Shown here one piece after another: positions 10,890-21,562 of a stretch of DNA of 64,000 nt (its first letter is position 1; each line of letters starts with the position of its first letter). The translations under genes and the position numbers were made by a program. Under the pieces are notes generated by a model that had not been told where the DNA came from, ran no database searches, and saw only the letters and a program-made list of their open reading frames with translations. Location: positions 41,660,055 to 41,724,054 of the forward strand of contig OY978529.1 in the NCBI GenBank assembly GCA_963854835.1. The letters run 5' to 3'. The DNA is from Megamerina dolium (Eukaryota; Arthropoda; Insecta; Diptera; Megamerinidae).

Positions 10890-11900
10890 CACCATAGGAC
10901 CTCTTATGCTTCGTAAAGAAATTACAATTCATTTTGTTTGTTTTATAGTTTCTTATCAAATGTAGTCACTTATCATATTAGTTTGGGTTATTTAGAAGAT
11001 ATCACTTCTGTTTTATAGTTTTGAACTGTTTGAGAATTATGATACAATCGATTTCATACCATTGATGCACTGAATGAAAATTATATGACTAGACTGTCGG
11101 AGATAATTGATTATTGCCTATTTAATCTTTAATGCTAAAATGTAGTCATTTGTCGTATTTGTCTCGTCTTTTTGAGTGTAGAATATATATATATATAGCT
11201 CTTCTGCTTGGTGAGTTTTAAACTGTTTGAGAATTATGATTCGATCAATATCATACCATTCAAGCATTTAATGAGAATTTTGTGATAAAAATGTGGGAGA
11301 TAGTAATCATTCGTTGATTGTTTATCTTGTCTTACTTTAGAAGAGATTTTTTTTTTTTCGTTAAATGAGATTTAAACTATTTGAGAATTATGACAATATC
11401 GATGGATGCCAGTGAAGCACTCTATGAAAATTATATAGTAGATATTAGATACTAGCCATTTTTGGAGTCTTTTTTTTTTTTTTTAGTTCAGAACATATCT
11501 TTTGTGTTTACTTTATTATGAACTATTTAAGAATTATGTTATGATCGGTGTCATACCATTGTAGCACTTAATGAAAATTATATGACAAGAATGTATGAGA
11601 TAATCAATATTTTGCATGTTTAATGCGTATTTCAAAATGTAGTAACTCATTTGGTTTATCTTGTCTGCTTGAGTTTCAAAGATAACCTTTGCGATTAGTC
11701 AGTTTTGAACTATTTGAGAACTATGATACAGTCGGTTTTCTATCACTGAAGAATTATTATATAATAGAAATTTAAAAAATATTTTTTTTTGTTGTTTTTT
11801 TTTGTTCTTTTTCTTTATTGTACATTTAATGTAGATGGTCCAATGTAGACACTTATTCTGTTTGTTCTAAAATTTGAGTCTAAAATAGAGTCAACGAAGA
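10890..11900 (+). repeat. Repeat family E (about 5 degenerate units, 146-197 bp)
   Basis: Each unit has an AATGTAGTCACTTATC-like segment (near 10958, 11139, 11636, 11842), a GAACTGTTTGAGAATTATGA segment (near 11023, 11220, 11374, 11520, 11707) and a TCATACCATT...AATGAAAATTATATGA segment. Order is conserved, but spacing varies through small indels and T runs. It is not seen elsewhere in the window and shows no coding potential. Confidence 0.85.
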
Positions 11901-12511
11901 CTCGTGGGCTATGATGGATGCTTGTTTGCTCCAGGTAATCATGATGATGATTCTAATAATGTGTGATGTGGATAAGGAGCAGATAGATTAACAGTTTCTT
12001 TGTGTTCTACTTTAGCATTTTACAGAAATAATATTTTATGGAACGTCTCCTTGTTTAGGGACACCATTGAGCATCAGTCAACACTCATATAATCAAAATG
12101 AAATTCCAACATCTCAGTTGAGTTAATTAAATTTCTGCATAACTAAATATTTCGTTGCTAAAGCGATCGTAAGTACTACAAACGATACAAATCCCTATTT
12201 TTCTTTCTGTGTTATAAAATCTAGTTTCGTAGAGACTTGAGAGTGTGAGGTGTAGTACCAAAGCTCAGCAAGTGAAAATTGTTGTAGTTTATTATCTTTT
12301 CTCATAAACATCAATTCTCCATATTCTATTATTGTCTTCATAATGTGCACTCTTATTTCATTTCAAATTTTGAAATGTTTCCATACTATTGTCATATACG
12401 CCAAAAAGTATGCAAAACTTTTTATATTCACGTATGCTCAGTTAAATTGTCAATGAAAAACAAAACTGTGAGTTTTCAGCTCTTAGTATACCATATCCCT
12501 TCAGCTATCAA

Positions 12512-12512
<1 letters not shown>
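11901..12512. other. Non-coding spacer, nothing recognised
   Basis: Single-copy-looking AT-rich sequence with no supported exon, RNA gene or repeat array. Confidence 0.5.

Positions 12513-12562
<50 letters not shown>
12513..12562. repeat. (ATT)16-17 microsatellite
   Basis: A perfect ATT tract of about 50 bases, giving poly-Ile open frames on both strands. Confidence 0.96.
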
Positions 12563-13960
12563 GTTCACTGTTGTACTTAATGAGCAATAGCAATCAGCAG
12601 TCGTCATCATATACTCTATGCATTGAATAGAGTGCGTAAACAATGTTGCAAAATGCTCATACAAAATAACATAAAAGGGTGCAAATAAATAACAGAGTGA
12701 GTTATTTTAAAACAGGTCCCCGCATATACCAACGACGTACCAATTTTCTTGCAAAAGCTCTAAATGTTGCCAATACTGAAAATGCATGCTGAAAAGAATG
12801 CTATAAAATAAAGTATAAATGAGCTATTAATATGGCGCCGCAAAATAGGCAACATTACGTTCGTTTACTACAAAAAATGAGTTCACCAAAAAAAAAAAAA
12901 AAAATAAATGCGTAATGAATGTGGATTTGTGTGAGTGCATACAATTCTATGCAATTTTCTACATATGAATACAAGCCTAAAATGATAGATCAAGAAATTT
13001 TTTTAATTTTTTTTTTTTTCGCTGATGTTAATTATGTAGTCAATGATAATTAGATTAATTTGCCTTTTTCAGGGTATATTCTTATTGTCACAATAACAGT
13101 AGCCATTGTTGGGCGTCATTTGAATGAAGACGTTCTTATTTCTCCTGGAAAATCAGTCAATGTGTTAATTCAATCGAAAGTTAATATGGATTTATTAAAT
13201 CCAATTAATTATTTGTTTGCAATCATCTCACAAAAAAAAAAAAAAAAAATAGAAATTAGACAACAAATATTTATGGAAAATGCCTAATAGTATTAGTAAT
13301 CGGAACAAAACAACAACAACAAAACAGCAACATCAACAATTCATTAAAAATCCATTTCCAAACAAACAAAACAAAAAATGTGAACAGATAAAAAGCAATG
13401 TTTTGTCTTGTCCATTGGCCAAAATCAAAATGATTCAAATAGTACTACATACATATACCAATATGCATACATACAAGTGTTTATATGTATTTACTGTCTT
13501 TGCCATCACATTTTTCCAACACTCAATTCAATCAATTGATCTGTGAAACAAACAAATAAACAAATAAAAAAATGCAAAATAATAATAAATAAACGAAACG
13601 AAACCAAACGAAATGAAACTATGAACAATTTCAAAGAATACAAAAATATGTTGTAACAAAGCACACATCGAAACACACACACACATAGGCATACATACAC
13701 ACCAAAAAAAAAAAAAGAAATGCAATGCATTTAATTCTACACACAAGTGTATAGAAATATGCCTACTACTACATACTACTATTCAGCTGCCAGTCATCAA
13801 GAGTAATCGACGCGTATATTTGTATGAGCATTTGTGGATTGTAGTATATATGTATATGTTCAAATATACGTACATATTAATGTGTATATATATATATTCC
13901 AACATCCGGTTAAACGTGATGTAGGTACATTTATGTGGTAGCAGATAGCAACAAAGCAAC
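12563..13960. other. Non-coding spacer with A runs
   Basis: Contains A runs near 12889-12904 and 13231-13248 and a T-rich tract before an acceptor-like TTTTTCAG at about 13067-13074. No convincing exon follows that site. Confidence 0.5.
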
Positions 13961-14027
13961 CATCACATCACCATCACCACATCATCACCACCACCATCAT
14001 CAACAACAACAAACCAAAGTCATGCTA

Positions 14028-14058
<31 letters not shown>

Positions 14059-14078
14059 ATAATTCTATGTATATGTGC

Positions 14079-14112
<34 letters not shown>
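13961..14112. repeat. Clustered CAT/CAC, CAA, (CCAG)7 and (GT)n microsatellites
   Basis: Within 150 bases lie a CAT/CAC tract (about 13961-14002), a short CAA tract, a perfect tetranucleotide CAGC array (14029-14059) and a GT tract (14081-14112). Confidence 0.93.
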
Positions 14113-14114
<2 letters not shown>

Positions 14115-14729
14115 AACTGTATATGTGTATTATATGTGTAAGTTTGAATTATATGACAGTGTGTTAGTAGTAAATGAATGTGCAGATTAATATGTGGTGA
14201 TATTGTTTGCGAAGGTCTTGTGTATGCGTGAAGGATGTTTCAAATGATTGAAATGTTAATAGTAATAATTATCATTATGATAATAATGATGATAATGATT
14301 CTTAGTCTAATTAGGATTTTATTAAGATGTAGTTTGTTTGTAATTCTTCTAGTTTTTCCCCATTTTTTTTTTTTGCTTGTCATTAGAAAAGTACAGTATT
14401 TATATGTATGTGATAAATTACTTGTTTAAATAGTGGTTGATTAAAGGCTTCTTACTTATTCTGTACAAAATAAGAGGTATATATCCCCCACAAGTAGCAT
14501 AATATCACTATGAAATTTTTGTTAAGATTTAGAGAAAAATTTTATGGTACACATTATGATGATGATGATTATGATGTTGATGATCGTCATTAGCGTAAAT
14601 CAGTACCAGTACCACTACAAACATATCTCTATACAAAAACAATAATACATTCAACAAGAATACAACAGCTCAAATGGAGCTCGTCTACTTAGTTTTATGT
14701 CGAACAAATATATATGTATATATATATTG

Positions 14730-16060
14730 GGCTTTGGGGAAAAAGAAACGGTCCTCTTGTTTACTTGGTTTAGTGAAAATATAAAATTTGAATAAATTCA
14801 ATCATTTCTTCTAAAAAAAGCATAAATATATTCTTGATTTCGAACCCATCTACTGTTTAGTTTTAAGAACCACTATAGAAGAATCAATATTGTAGAAGGG
14901 GGGCGGTCCATCTAAAAAGTGGATATATGGGGTAAATACAATACGTTTAGAGGAAATATGGAGGTGGAAAAATTAATGGGGGTCGATTATACATTTTACT
15001 GCTTTAGAGGCGATTCCAGACAGCTTTTGATGATTTTCAGGTGTTTTTTTTTTCGATGATTTTGTATGAGAGTCCCCTTAAGGGGTGGGAATAGAGGGTA
15101 AGTATGTTTGGACGAAATGATAAGGAGAAAAAATTAATGGGAGCCGCTTATACATTTTACTGCTCTAAGTGCTATGCCTGGGCAGATAATGTCGATTTTT
15201 AGTTAATTTTGGGGTAATTTTGTATGGAAGTCCCCTGAATGGATAAGTATATTTTGAGAAAATATTGAGGAGGAATAATCAATAGGGGGTCAATCATACA
15301 TGACTGACGCTCTAGAAGCGATTTCTATCCAGTTAGGGAGTCATTTGAGTCACCTAACCTAAATTATGGGACTTCCCTTGAAGGGTGAAGATAGAGGGTA
15401 AGGATTTTCGGAAGAAATATTGAAAAGCAAAAACTAAGGGGGTTTTGTCATACTTGTCACCATTCTATGGGCAATTCTTGTGTTCAGTTTTAAAGTAATT
15501 TTTGGATTTTCCAGCGGTTTTTTTCGGTCTTTCTATATTGGGATACCTTTAAGGGCTGCAGGGATACAGAGGTTAAGTACGCTTGAAAGGAATGTTGAGA
15601 AGAAAAAATGTATGTAGAACGGTCGTACATTTCACCGCTCTCTGAGCGATTTCTAAGCAACTATTTTCAATTTACAAATGTTTCTTCAGTCCTTTTGTAT
15701 GGGAGTCCCCTTAAGGTGTGACGATAGGGGATTAGTAAATTTGGGCAAAATGTTGAGGGGGAAAAATTAATTGGGGGCCGCTTGCTTATAATTTTCACAG
15801 CTCTAGGGACTCATTCTTAAGCAGTTAATATTGATTTTCCGAAGATTTTCGATAATTTTGTATGAGAGTCCCCTTAAAGGGTAGAGACAAGGGGTGTGTT
15901 CCGCGGAAATGTTGAAAAAAAAACGAATGTAGGTCAGTCATACATTTCATGAGAGTAGGTGCGATTCCAGAGTAAATTTCAGCTGTTTTTCAGTTATTTT
16001 GTATGGGAGTCCTCTTAAGGAATGGACGTAGGGGCTAATTATTGTATGTCCAGTGCAGAT
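14730..16060 (-). repeat. Repeat family B, locus 2, inverted (about 8 units)
   Basis: The same units as 7060-8110 but in opposite orientation: TTTTGTATGAGAGTCCCC, then TTAAGGGGTGGGAATAGAGG, then AATTAATGGG(A/G)GCCG, then TACATTTTACTGCTCT. The CCCCTTAAGG landmark falls near 15074, 15232, 15375, 15545, 15707, 15870 and 16011, with spacing 141-170. A microsatellite cluster (GAT/TGA, near 14557-14587) lies shortly before it. Confidence 0.85.
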
Positions 16061-16213
16061 GTTGATGATAAATAATTAATGGGAGCTAGTTACAATGTCC
16101 AATCCAATCCAATGCGATCCCAATGGTTATTTGTCGATACTTTATCCCCACACAATATATGTAGATATATATGCAGTATGCTTTTGTGTTGGTGGCCCCC
16201 AAAACACCATCAA

Positions 16214-16220
<7 letters not shown>

Positions 16221-16254
<34 letters not shown>

Positions 16255-16275
16255 CCATCATCATCATCGTCATCA
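16221..16275. repeat. (TCA)n microsatellite
   Basis: About 16 TCA units with few interruptions, giving poly-His or poly-Ile frames. Confidence 0.95.
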
Positions 16276-16683
16276 TGGTTATCATTGTCGTCCTCGTCAT
16301 TATCATCATAGTAAACGTCCCCTGGCAGTTAACTAAAATCTATGATTTGTGAAGCCATACCCAACAATACGGTCGTCACACCAGTTATCTACCATCGTCA
16401 TCGACAACAAACAACAACAACAATAACACCAGCAACAACAGCAATATCATTTGTTGTAAACACCGTTAGCTTTCACTCACTTCACTAGCAGTTTGCTTCC
16501 CTATAAGTTTTGCGCGACACGCAATAGTGTGAACCGATGAGGCTGTTGTTTTTTCGTGTATGTGTTCATACTGTTGTTCGTAGATATATTTTTGAGTTTG
16601 CAGGTGGGTATAGGTGTATATAGATAGCACTGGTAGGTGCAGTAGTTTAGGTTTAAAACAATTCAATCCAATATAAAGGTATA

Positions 16684-16717
<34 letters not shown>

Positions 16718-16835
16718 GCAACTTGCAATTGCACTTAGCCACCTACGAGGCATACACACACACACACATACACACCTCATTCTCCATCATTCATCATCAG
16801 TACCGCCAGTATACGCGATCAACAATGCTTTTCAT

Positions 16836-16874
<39 letters not shown>

Positions 16875-17590
16875 ATTATGGGGTAAGATAGCAAACAAAT
16901 ATTGCCAACTGCCACCGCCATAGGCTGTCTCTCTTGTTTTGATTGTACGTGTATGTGTGTGTGTGTGTGTGTGTGGGTGTTTGTATGAGTACTCGTATGT
17001 ATGTCTATGATATGATGTGAACATATGTATGCGTATAGGTTTGTCCCATTTTACACTTATTAACATAATGCGTACCCATAATGCGATTGTGCTCCTAACT
17101 GTGTGTGTGTGTGTGTGCTTCTGTGAAAGGTATGTACGAATCTTCGGGTACATACTTACGTATAAATACAGCTATTGTATGCGTGTGTAATTGTTCATCA
17201 TTGTATTTATTATACGATACTCCGACATTATATGTATAATACAGCAAAACGCAGCCAGCGAATTGTTATTGTTCTTCTAGTTAATGTACAAATAATTTTA
17301 TATATTTGTGCCGGTGTGTGTATTAATCTTACAAATGTAATATTGTTAAGGAGATTTATGTGTATGTGTTTATGTAATATTTATATTTAAAAAAAATAAT
17401 AAGACTTTTGTATAAACCAAATCAAATTCTAACTACGGCTATATCAATTCAATATAAATTTTTTTTTTTTTTTTTTGGAAAGACAAGCATTTCAAATACC
17501 GTGTCTAAGTCGACAAGTACTTGAAAATTATTCTGAAAACTTAAATGTGCTAAATTTATATTTAACACCTAATTATAGAATCTTCTACTT
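16276..17590. other. Non-coding stretch with CA/TG tracts
   Basis: Perfect CA tracts at 16687-16715 and 16836-16872, and TG tracts near 16955-16974 and 17101-17118. Reading frames here are Thr-His or Val-Cys artefacts. Confidence 0.6.
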
Positions 17591-18340
17591 CGTGTAAATC
17601 TAGACTTTTACCGTCAAATCGGCACCGGGATACTTAGCGACACTTCAAAAAATTTAAGACGTAAGATGGACCAGAGCAGTAAAAATCCAAATCCGTCATC
17701 AAACTTTTTTTTTTAATTTCAAAAAACAAAATTCTTCCACGATTTTTACAGCTCTTTTAAGGTTTGAGGTTAGCACCTGCGAACTATGGCCAAAATTCGA
17801 CTACGGATTGAAATTTGGTGACCCAAAATCCATAAAATAGGACTTCTACAGTCGTTGGTTATTTTTCGATTTATTCGGTCGTGGGCGCCAAAAAAAAAAA
17901 ACAAAGATGTTCAATGGAAAATAGTAGTAATATACTATGATCTTTGGGCTCCTGAATCCTAATCCATAATCGGATTTCCACTAGCACCGTCAAGGTTCTT
18001 TCTAACTTTAAAACTCAACGTGTTTTGGGTTATTTTTGCCCAATTTTCAGGTTAGAGGGATTTCTAAGCGATATCATAGTGAAAATTTGAGCAAAGGTTC
18101 AAATTCAGCGACCCAAAATCCATGAAATTTGGTTACTTTGGCATTCTACATCTTCTTTCTTTTTGTGCGGCTATGTAATATATTCGGACTGTGAAAGTGC
18201 TACAAAAAAATCACAGTTCAAAAGGTGATGGCAGAAATTTGGTAACAAATTCAAATTTAGCGACCAGAAGTCCAGAAATCCACGTTGTCTCTTTTGTGGA
18301 GCTATGTTATTATATGCTAGAGGTGAAGTGAGAGTCAAAA
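17590..18340 (+). repeat. Repeat family D, locus 1 (degenerate, ~290-bp spacing)
   Basis: Shares with 25.96-27.1 kb the segments AGATGGACCAGAGCAGT (17663), AGGTTTGAGGTTAG (17759), AAAATTCGACTACGGATT (17790) and GACCCAAAATCCAT. The last occurs at about 17820 and 18110, with a weaker third copy at 18261. The units are heavily diverged, so the boundaries are approximate. Confidence 0.65.
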
Positions 18341-18371
18341 CAATAAATTTATTCAGGTGAATCTTCTTCGT

Positions 18372-18580
18372 GTGTGGCACTTGTAAGCCTCGAAAGGCTC
18401 TTTTTGGCAGAGCTTCTCTTACATTACTGTTGTGCGTGTAAAATATTAGAAAGGACCTAATTATATTAGCCGGTTCCGAACGGCAAAATTCTTGCGACAT
18501 CACTTTCCTGTGCTTTGTCACAAAAGTTCTTTTAGCAGCTTTTTCATGGCAAATTGTTACTGCCGGAAGAATTGCGAAAT
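18372..18580 (-). mobile_element. SINE, 5'-truncated copy
   Basis: Read on the minus strand, this covers the body and tail of the SINE: GGAAGAATT...CAGTAACAATTTGCCATG, GCTGCTAAAAGAAC, TTGTGACAAAG, GAACCGGCTAATATAATTAG, ACGCACAACAGTAATG, AGAAGCTCTGCC, and GCTTACAAGTGCCACAC. The tRNA-like head is missing. It lies beside the family D array. Confidence 0.85.
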
Positions 18581-18599
18581 CTTCAAATTGCATAGAATT

Positions 18600-19630
18600 G
18601 AAGAAAATTAATTTACGACTTTGAGATGATCCATAAGCAATTTTTTTGTATTATCAAATATATGTTCCATAAGCTTCTGTTTCAAACATTTTGCACAATA
18701 TTTTTAAGTGGAAAAGCTTTTCAAACAAAATGAAAACAAAAAAAAAAAATAATATTGAAAAAATCAATTATTTTTCAAATCCCACGCATATTATAATACA
18801 AAAAAAAAAAAAAATACAAAATATCAAAAAAAAAAAATCAAAAGTGGATCTCAATCTATCTCTTTCTATTATACACACACACACACAGATGTACAAACAT
18901 ACACATACTACATCAGTAAGTAGAAAATATGAATGTGTGCATTTGGGATTTGCTAAAGCGTAGGCACAAATAAAATGTAAAATATTAAAAATAAAAATAT
19001 AAATAAATAAAATATTTTAAATATAAAATAATATACACAAATACTATATCGTATATATATAATATTTTTTTATAATATTTTATATATTGCATATTTTATT
19101 AAAAAATATTTGAATATGCAACTACAGCAACTGCACAATACAGTCGTATGTATGTAACACCTCATTCATTCAGAGTGAGCAAGAATCTGAGAGGAGCATA
19201 CGTGAATGCATAGGAGGTCATACATCAGCCTATGTAACGCTTTTAAATTTTTACCCTATTCTAGGTGTGGCACACGTTTATCAAATACATACATTCAAAC
19301 AGTGAATACCAACAATTTTACCAACAACAGTATTAAAACAAACGGAAGAAATAAAAATACATAAATACATCATAGCAATATAAAATATAAAACTAATTTT
19401 TACATTAAATTCCACGACGTGAAGTTGCATAAAAATACAGAATAAATATTTTTGAGTGAATGCAAAACAACAAAATACATAGGCTGAGCTTATATTACAA
19501 TAGTTGGAAACATATATTTTTTCTATTATAAAGGCGAACTCTTTAAAAAAATCGTGGATTATATCCAAACACTCCCCGATTTAACGAATTTACTATAAGC
19601 AAGTAGCAAAGTATTTTTCTATCTTGGAAC
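18600..19630. other. AT-rich spacer, no gene seen
   Basis: Very A/T-rich with A runs and a short AC tract near 18873-18887. Low-complexity frames only. Confidence 0.55.
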
Positions 19631-20036
19631 TAGTAGCCTGGAGATCATACAAAGATTACTTTTACGGAATCGAATCCTCTCTCGACGAACAAAAACTGCA
19701 CTCTGCAGATCTCTCTTCATGATGATCCATACAAATATCGCAGAATTCTAAACACCTTCATCTCAGACGAGATATTACTAGGAGATTTCGAGAGAAAGGT
19801 CCTATGCAAGATTTTTAGACCCATTTACGTTGGGCGCGATTACCGAATAAAGTGCAACCAAGAGATATATGAGCTTCATGCTCAAATTGACATAGTTAAG
19901 CGGATCAGAAGAACACGAATGCTATTGGCAGCCCACTGCAGATCTACGAAGAAGATGGAGCCTGAATCTCCTATGGAAGCATCAAGTACTTGTCCGACCA
20001 AAATGCATAAGAACTGATTGTAATGTACAGATAAGT
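19630..20036 (+). pseudogene. Reverse transcriptase C-terminal remnant (LINE)
   Basis: Broken plus-strand frames spell the tail of a LINE reverse transcriptase. QRLLLRNRILSRRTKTAL is followed, after a frameshift, by GDFERKVLCKIFRPIYVG, then RIKCNQEIYELHAQIDIVKR and IRRTRM. The block FERKVLxKIF...RxxxNxEIYELY...DIVKRI is characteristic of RTE-like and related insect LINE polymerases, just after the catalytic palm. The palm itself is absent. The fragment is cut off on the right by the element inserted at 20047. The clade is inference, whereas the domain identity is secure from the motif order. Confidence 0.8.
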
Positions 20037-20046
20037 AAGTAACTCA
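20037..20046. repeat. Target-site duplication, left copy
   Basis: AAGTAACTCA, identical to 20910-20919. It lies in a local AGTA-rich tract (ATAAGTAAGTAACTCA). Confidence 0.8.
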
Positions 20047-20048
20047 TG

Positions 20049-20345
20049 TTAACTCAGCTTGCCATAATAAAAGCGGTTGACTGGATTGTTGGAAAGAGAT
20101 GGCGTGGAAAACGCATTGGAATTTGCAGTGACAGTCTGGCTGCACTCAAAGCTATTGAGAGCTCTGCCAACTCTTCGAAGATGATCAGTGAATGTATGAT
20201 GCGGCTGAATTGCGTCGTAAAGCGCAACATGTTTTGTATCATTTGGGTTCGGGAATTGCCCGATGATTTGGACAATGAGGGCTCTCCTGATACGCTCATG
20301 AGTCCCGAACCTATATTTAGCATAAGCTCTGCGTGGATTCAGTGA
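20049..20345 (+). pseudogene. Retrotransposon RNase H domain (truncated, defective)
   Basis: Plus-strand frame with TQLAIIKAVDWI, where the usual catalytic glutamate of the (F)QAE-type motif appears as Gln. It continues with ICSDSLAALKAI (second Asp), NMFCIIWVRELP, and NEGSPDTLM in place of the GNExAD box. The first Asp motif (TDGS) is lost by truncation. A stop follows at 20343 before the zinc-knuckle part, which resumes in another frame. It is a fragment of a Jockey/I-type polyprotein whose RNase H would remove template RNA. It is inactive here. Confidence 0.82.
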
Positions 20346-20393
20346 TGGATCAAAGACTCTGTGGGGATGATCCACAGGACTTGAGGGTCCACC

Positions 20394-20744
20394 TTGGAGA
20401 CATGCAATGCTGCCAAAGGCTTTGTGAATAAATATGACAGTAGAAGGGCGAACATTCTCCTACGATTAGGAAGAAAGGACCGCAGTATGCTGATTGGGGT
20501 CATCACAGGGCACAACACTTGTAGACATCGTATGGCAACTCTAGGTGTCATCACCGATCGTAATTGTCAGACTTGCTTAGAGGATGTGGACAGACCAGAG
20601 CACTTCCTCTGTCACTGTCCAGGCTTTGCACGAAAGAGATTAAAATTATTTGGAGGCGATGTTTTGAGGCTGAACACAGCTCAGTCTCTCGCTTTATCCG
20701 AGCTGCTCAGATTCGATCTTCTCAAACTAAGAAGTTTGAGGTAA
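20394..20744 (+). pseudogene. Retrotransposon C-terminal zinc-knuckle region
   Basis: A 116-residue frame begins TCNAAKGFVNKYDSRRANIL and continues GVITGHNTCRHRMATLGV. It then has CQTCLEDVDRPEHFLCHC (C-x2-C-x8-H-x4-C) and a tail ending LLRFDLLKLRSLR. The linear order, with TGH...LxxxG... ahead of the cysteine knuckle, is the usual C-terminal architecture after RNase H in Jockey/I-type elements. It follows the RNase H fragment after about 50 bases and a frame change. Confidence 0.88.
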
Positions 20745-20909
20745 AGTAATATTCTCTGTACTCTATCGCTTTATTCTATTCTTCTCTTTCTCTCTCCTGT
20801 CTGACTCTTTTCTTTTCCGTTGTTGGGTTTGAGTATAATGGTTATTTAACTGAGTGCACTGTTTTTTTTTTTTTTTTATCCGACCCACCCCTTCAATTTA
20901 ATTCAATTC

Positions 20910-20919
20910 AAGTAACTCA
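20910..20919. repeat. Target-site duplication, right copy
   Basis: AAGTAACTCA, identical to 20037-20046, followed by a GTAAGTAAGTAAC tract that continues the AGTA-rich target. Confidence 0.8.
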
Positions 20920-20929
20920 GTAAGTAAGT

Positions 20930-21375
20930 AACGTAGCCTTTCAGCCGTACAAATGTCATTCTATTCGAAACCCAACGGCCAAATGTCAAGTGAGAGAAGT
21001 TCAAAGCTCTAGTAGCAGAACCTAGTACCGACTAATCCTTTAGCGCATTTCATCTAGCGTCAGGAAGGAAAGAGGAAGAAGAACTGAAAAAAATCAGCAC
21101 AAACGGTTTTTGAGACCAGGCAATGTTGCTGGATGGGTTTCAGAGCTCCGATTTTCGAGTTGCCTTATCTATGATGATAAATGTGATATAAAAATTTGCA
21201 TCACCGCTTACAAAACCTCAGAAATATGAACAGTTTACCATCCAGCGCCTCTAATCAGAGAATGCTGGATGGTTTAACGAAAAAACACAGAAAAACATTC
21301 ATTTTATTCGGTAAAAGCCGCTTCAGTATTCTAACTGAAATCCACTTGGCATTTCTCACTAGTTCCAATATGGGT
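20930..21375. other. Spacer between retroelements, nothing recognised
   Basis: Mixed-composition sequence. The open frame at 21196-21396 runs into the SINE body and is not credible. Confidence 0.45.
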
Positions 21376-21562
21376 GTTCTTAAAAAGGCTCTGTGACAAT
21401 GCTGAGAAAAAGTGACGTCACAGGGTTCTACCGTTCGGAATCGGCTAATATATGTACGTCCCTGTCCAAAGATTTAAGACGCGCAACAGTATTGAAAGGC
21501 AAAGCGGCCAAAGGGCCTTTCGGGGCTTATAAGTACCACATATCTATCTATCTATCTATCCA
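21376..21562 (+). mobile_element. SINE, 5'-truncated copy with ATCT tail
   Basis: Matches the SINE from about its middle: GTTCTTAAAAAGGCTCTGTG, GAGAAAAAGTGACGTCACAG, GGTTCTACCGTTCGGAATCG, AAGATTTAAGACGCGCAACA, AAAGCGGCCAAAGGGCC. It ends in a tetranucleotide tail TATC repeated about five times, unlike the ATTT tail of the complete copy. Confidence 0.88.

Larger units (their letters stand above)
20047..20909 (+). mobile_element. 5'-truncated non-LTR retrotransposon, 863 bp, with TSD
   Basis: Holds the RNase H domain, the zinc-knuckle C terminus and a pyrimidine-rich 3' UTR. The 3' end is near CAATTTAATTCAATTC, and a 10-bp direct repeat flanks it. The left boundary falls inside the RNase H coding sequence, so the ATG at 20046 is created by the junction and is not a natural start. 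There is no upstream reverse transcriptase of the same element: the fragment at 19630-20036 is a different family into or beside which this copy landed. Confidence 0.85.

Noticed and set aside
13060..13287. Possible exon after an acceptor-like TTTTTCAG at 13074 (GYILIVTITVAIVG...)
   Set aside because: Its open phase does not fit the phase-0 end of the 9601 donor, the other phases hit stops, there is no convincing donor, and it runs into an A tract.
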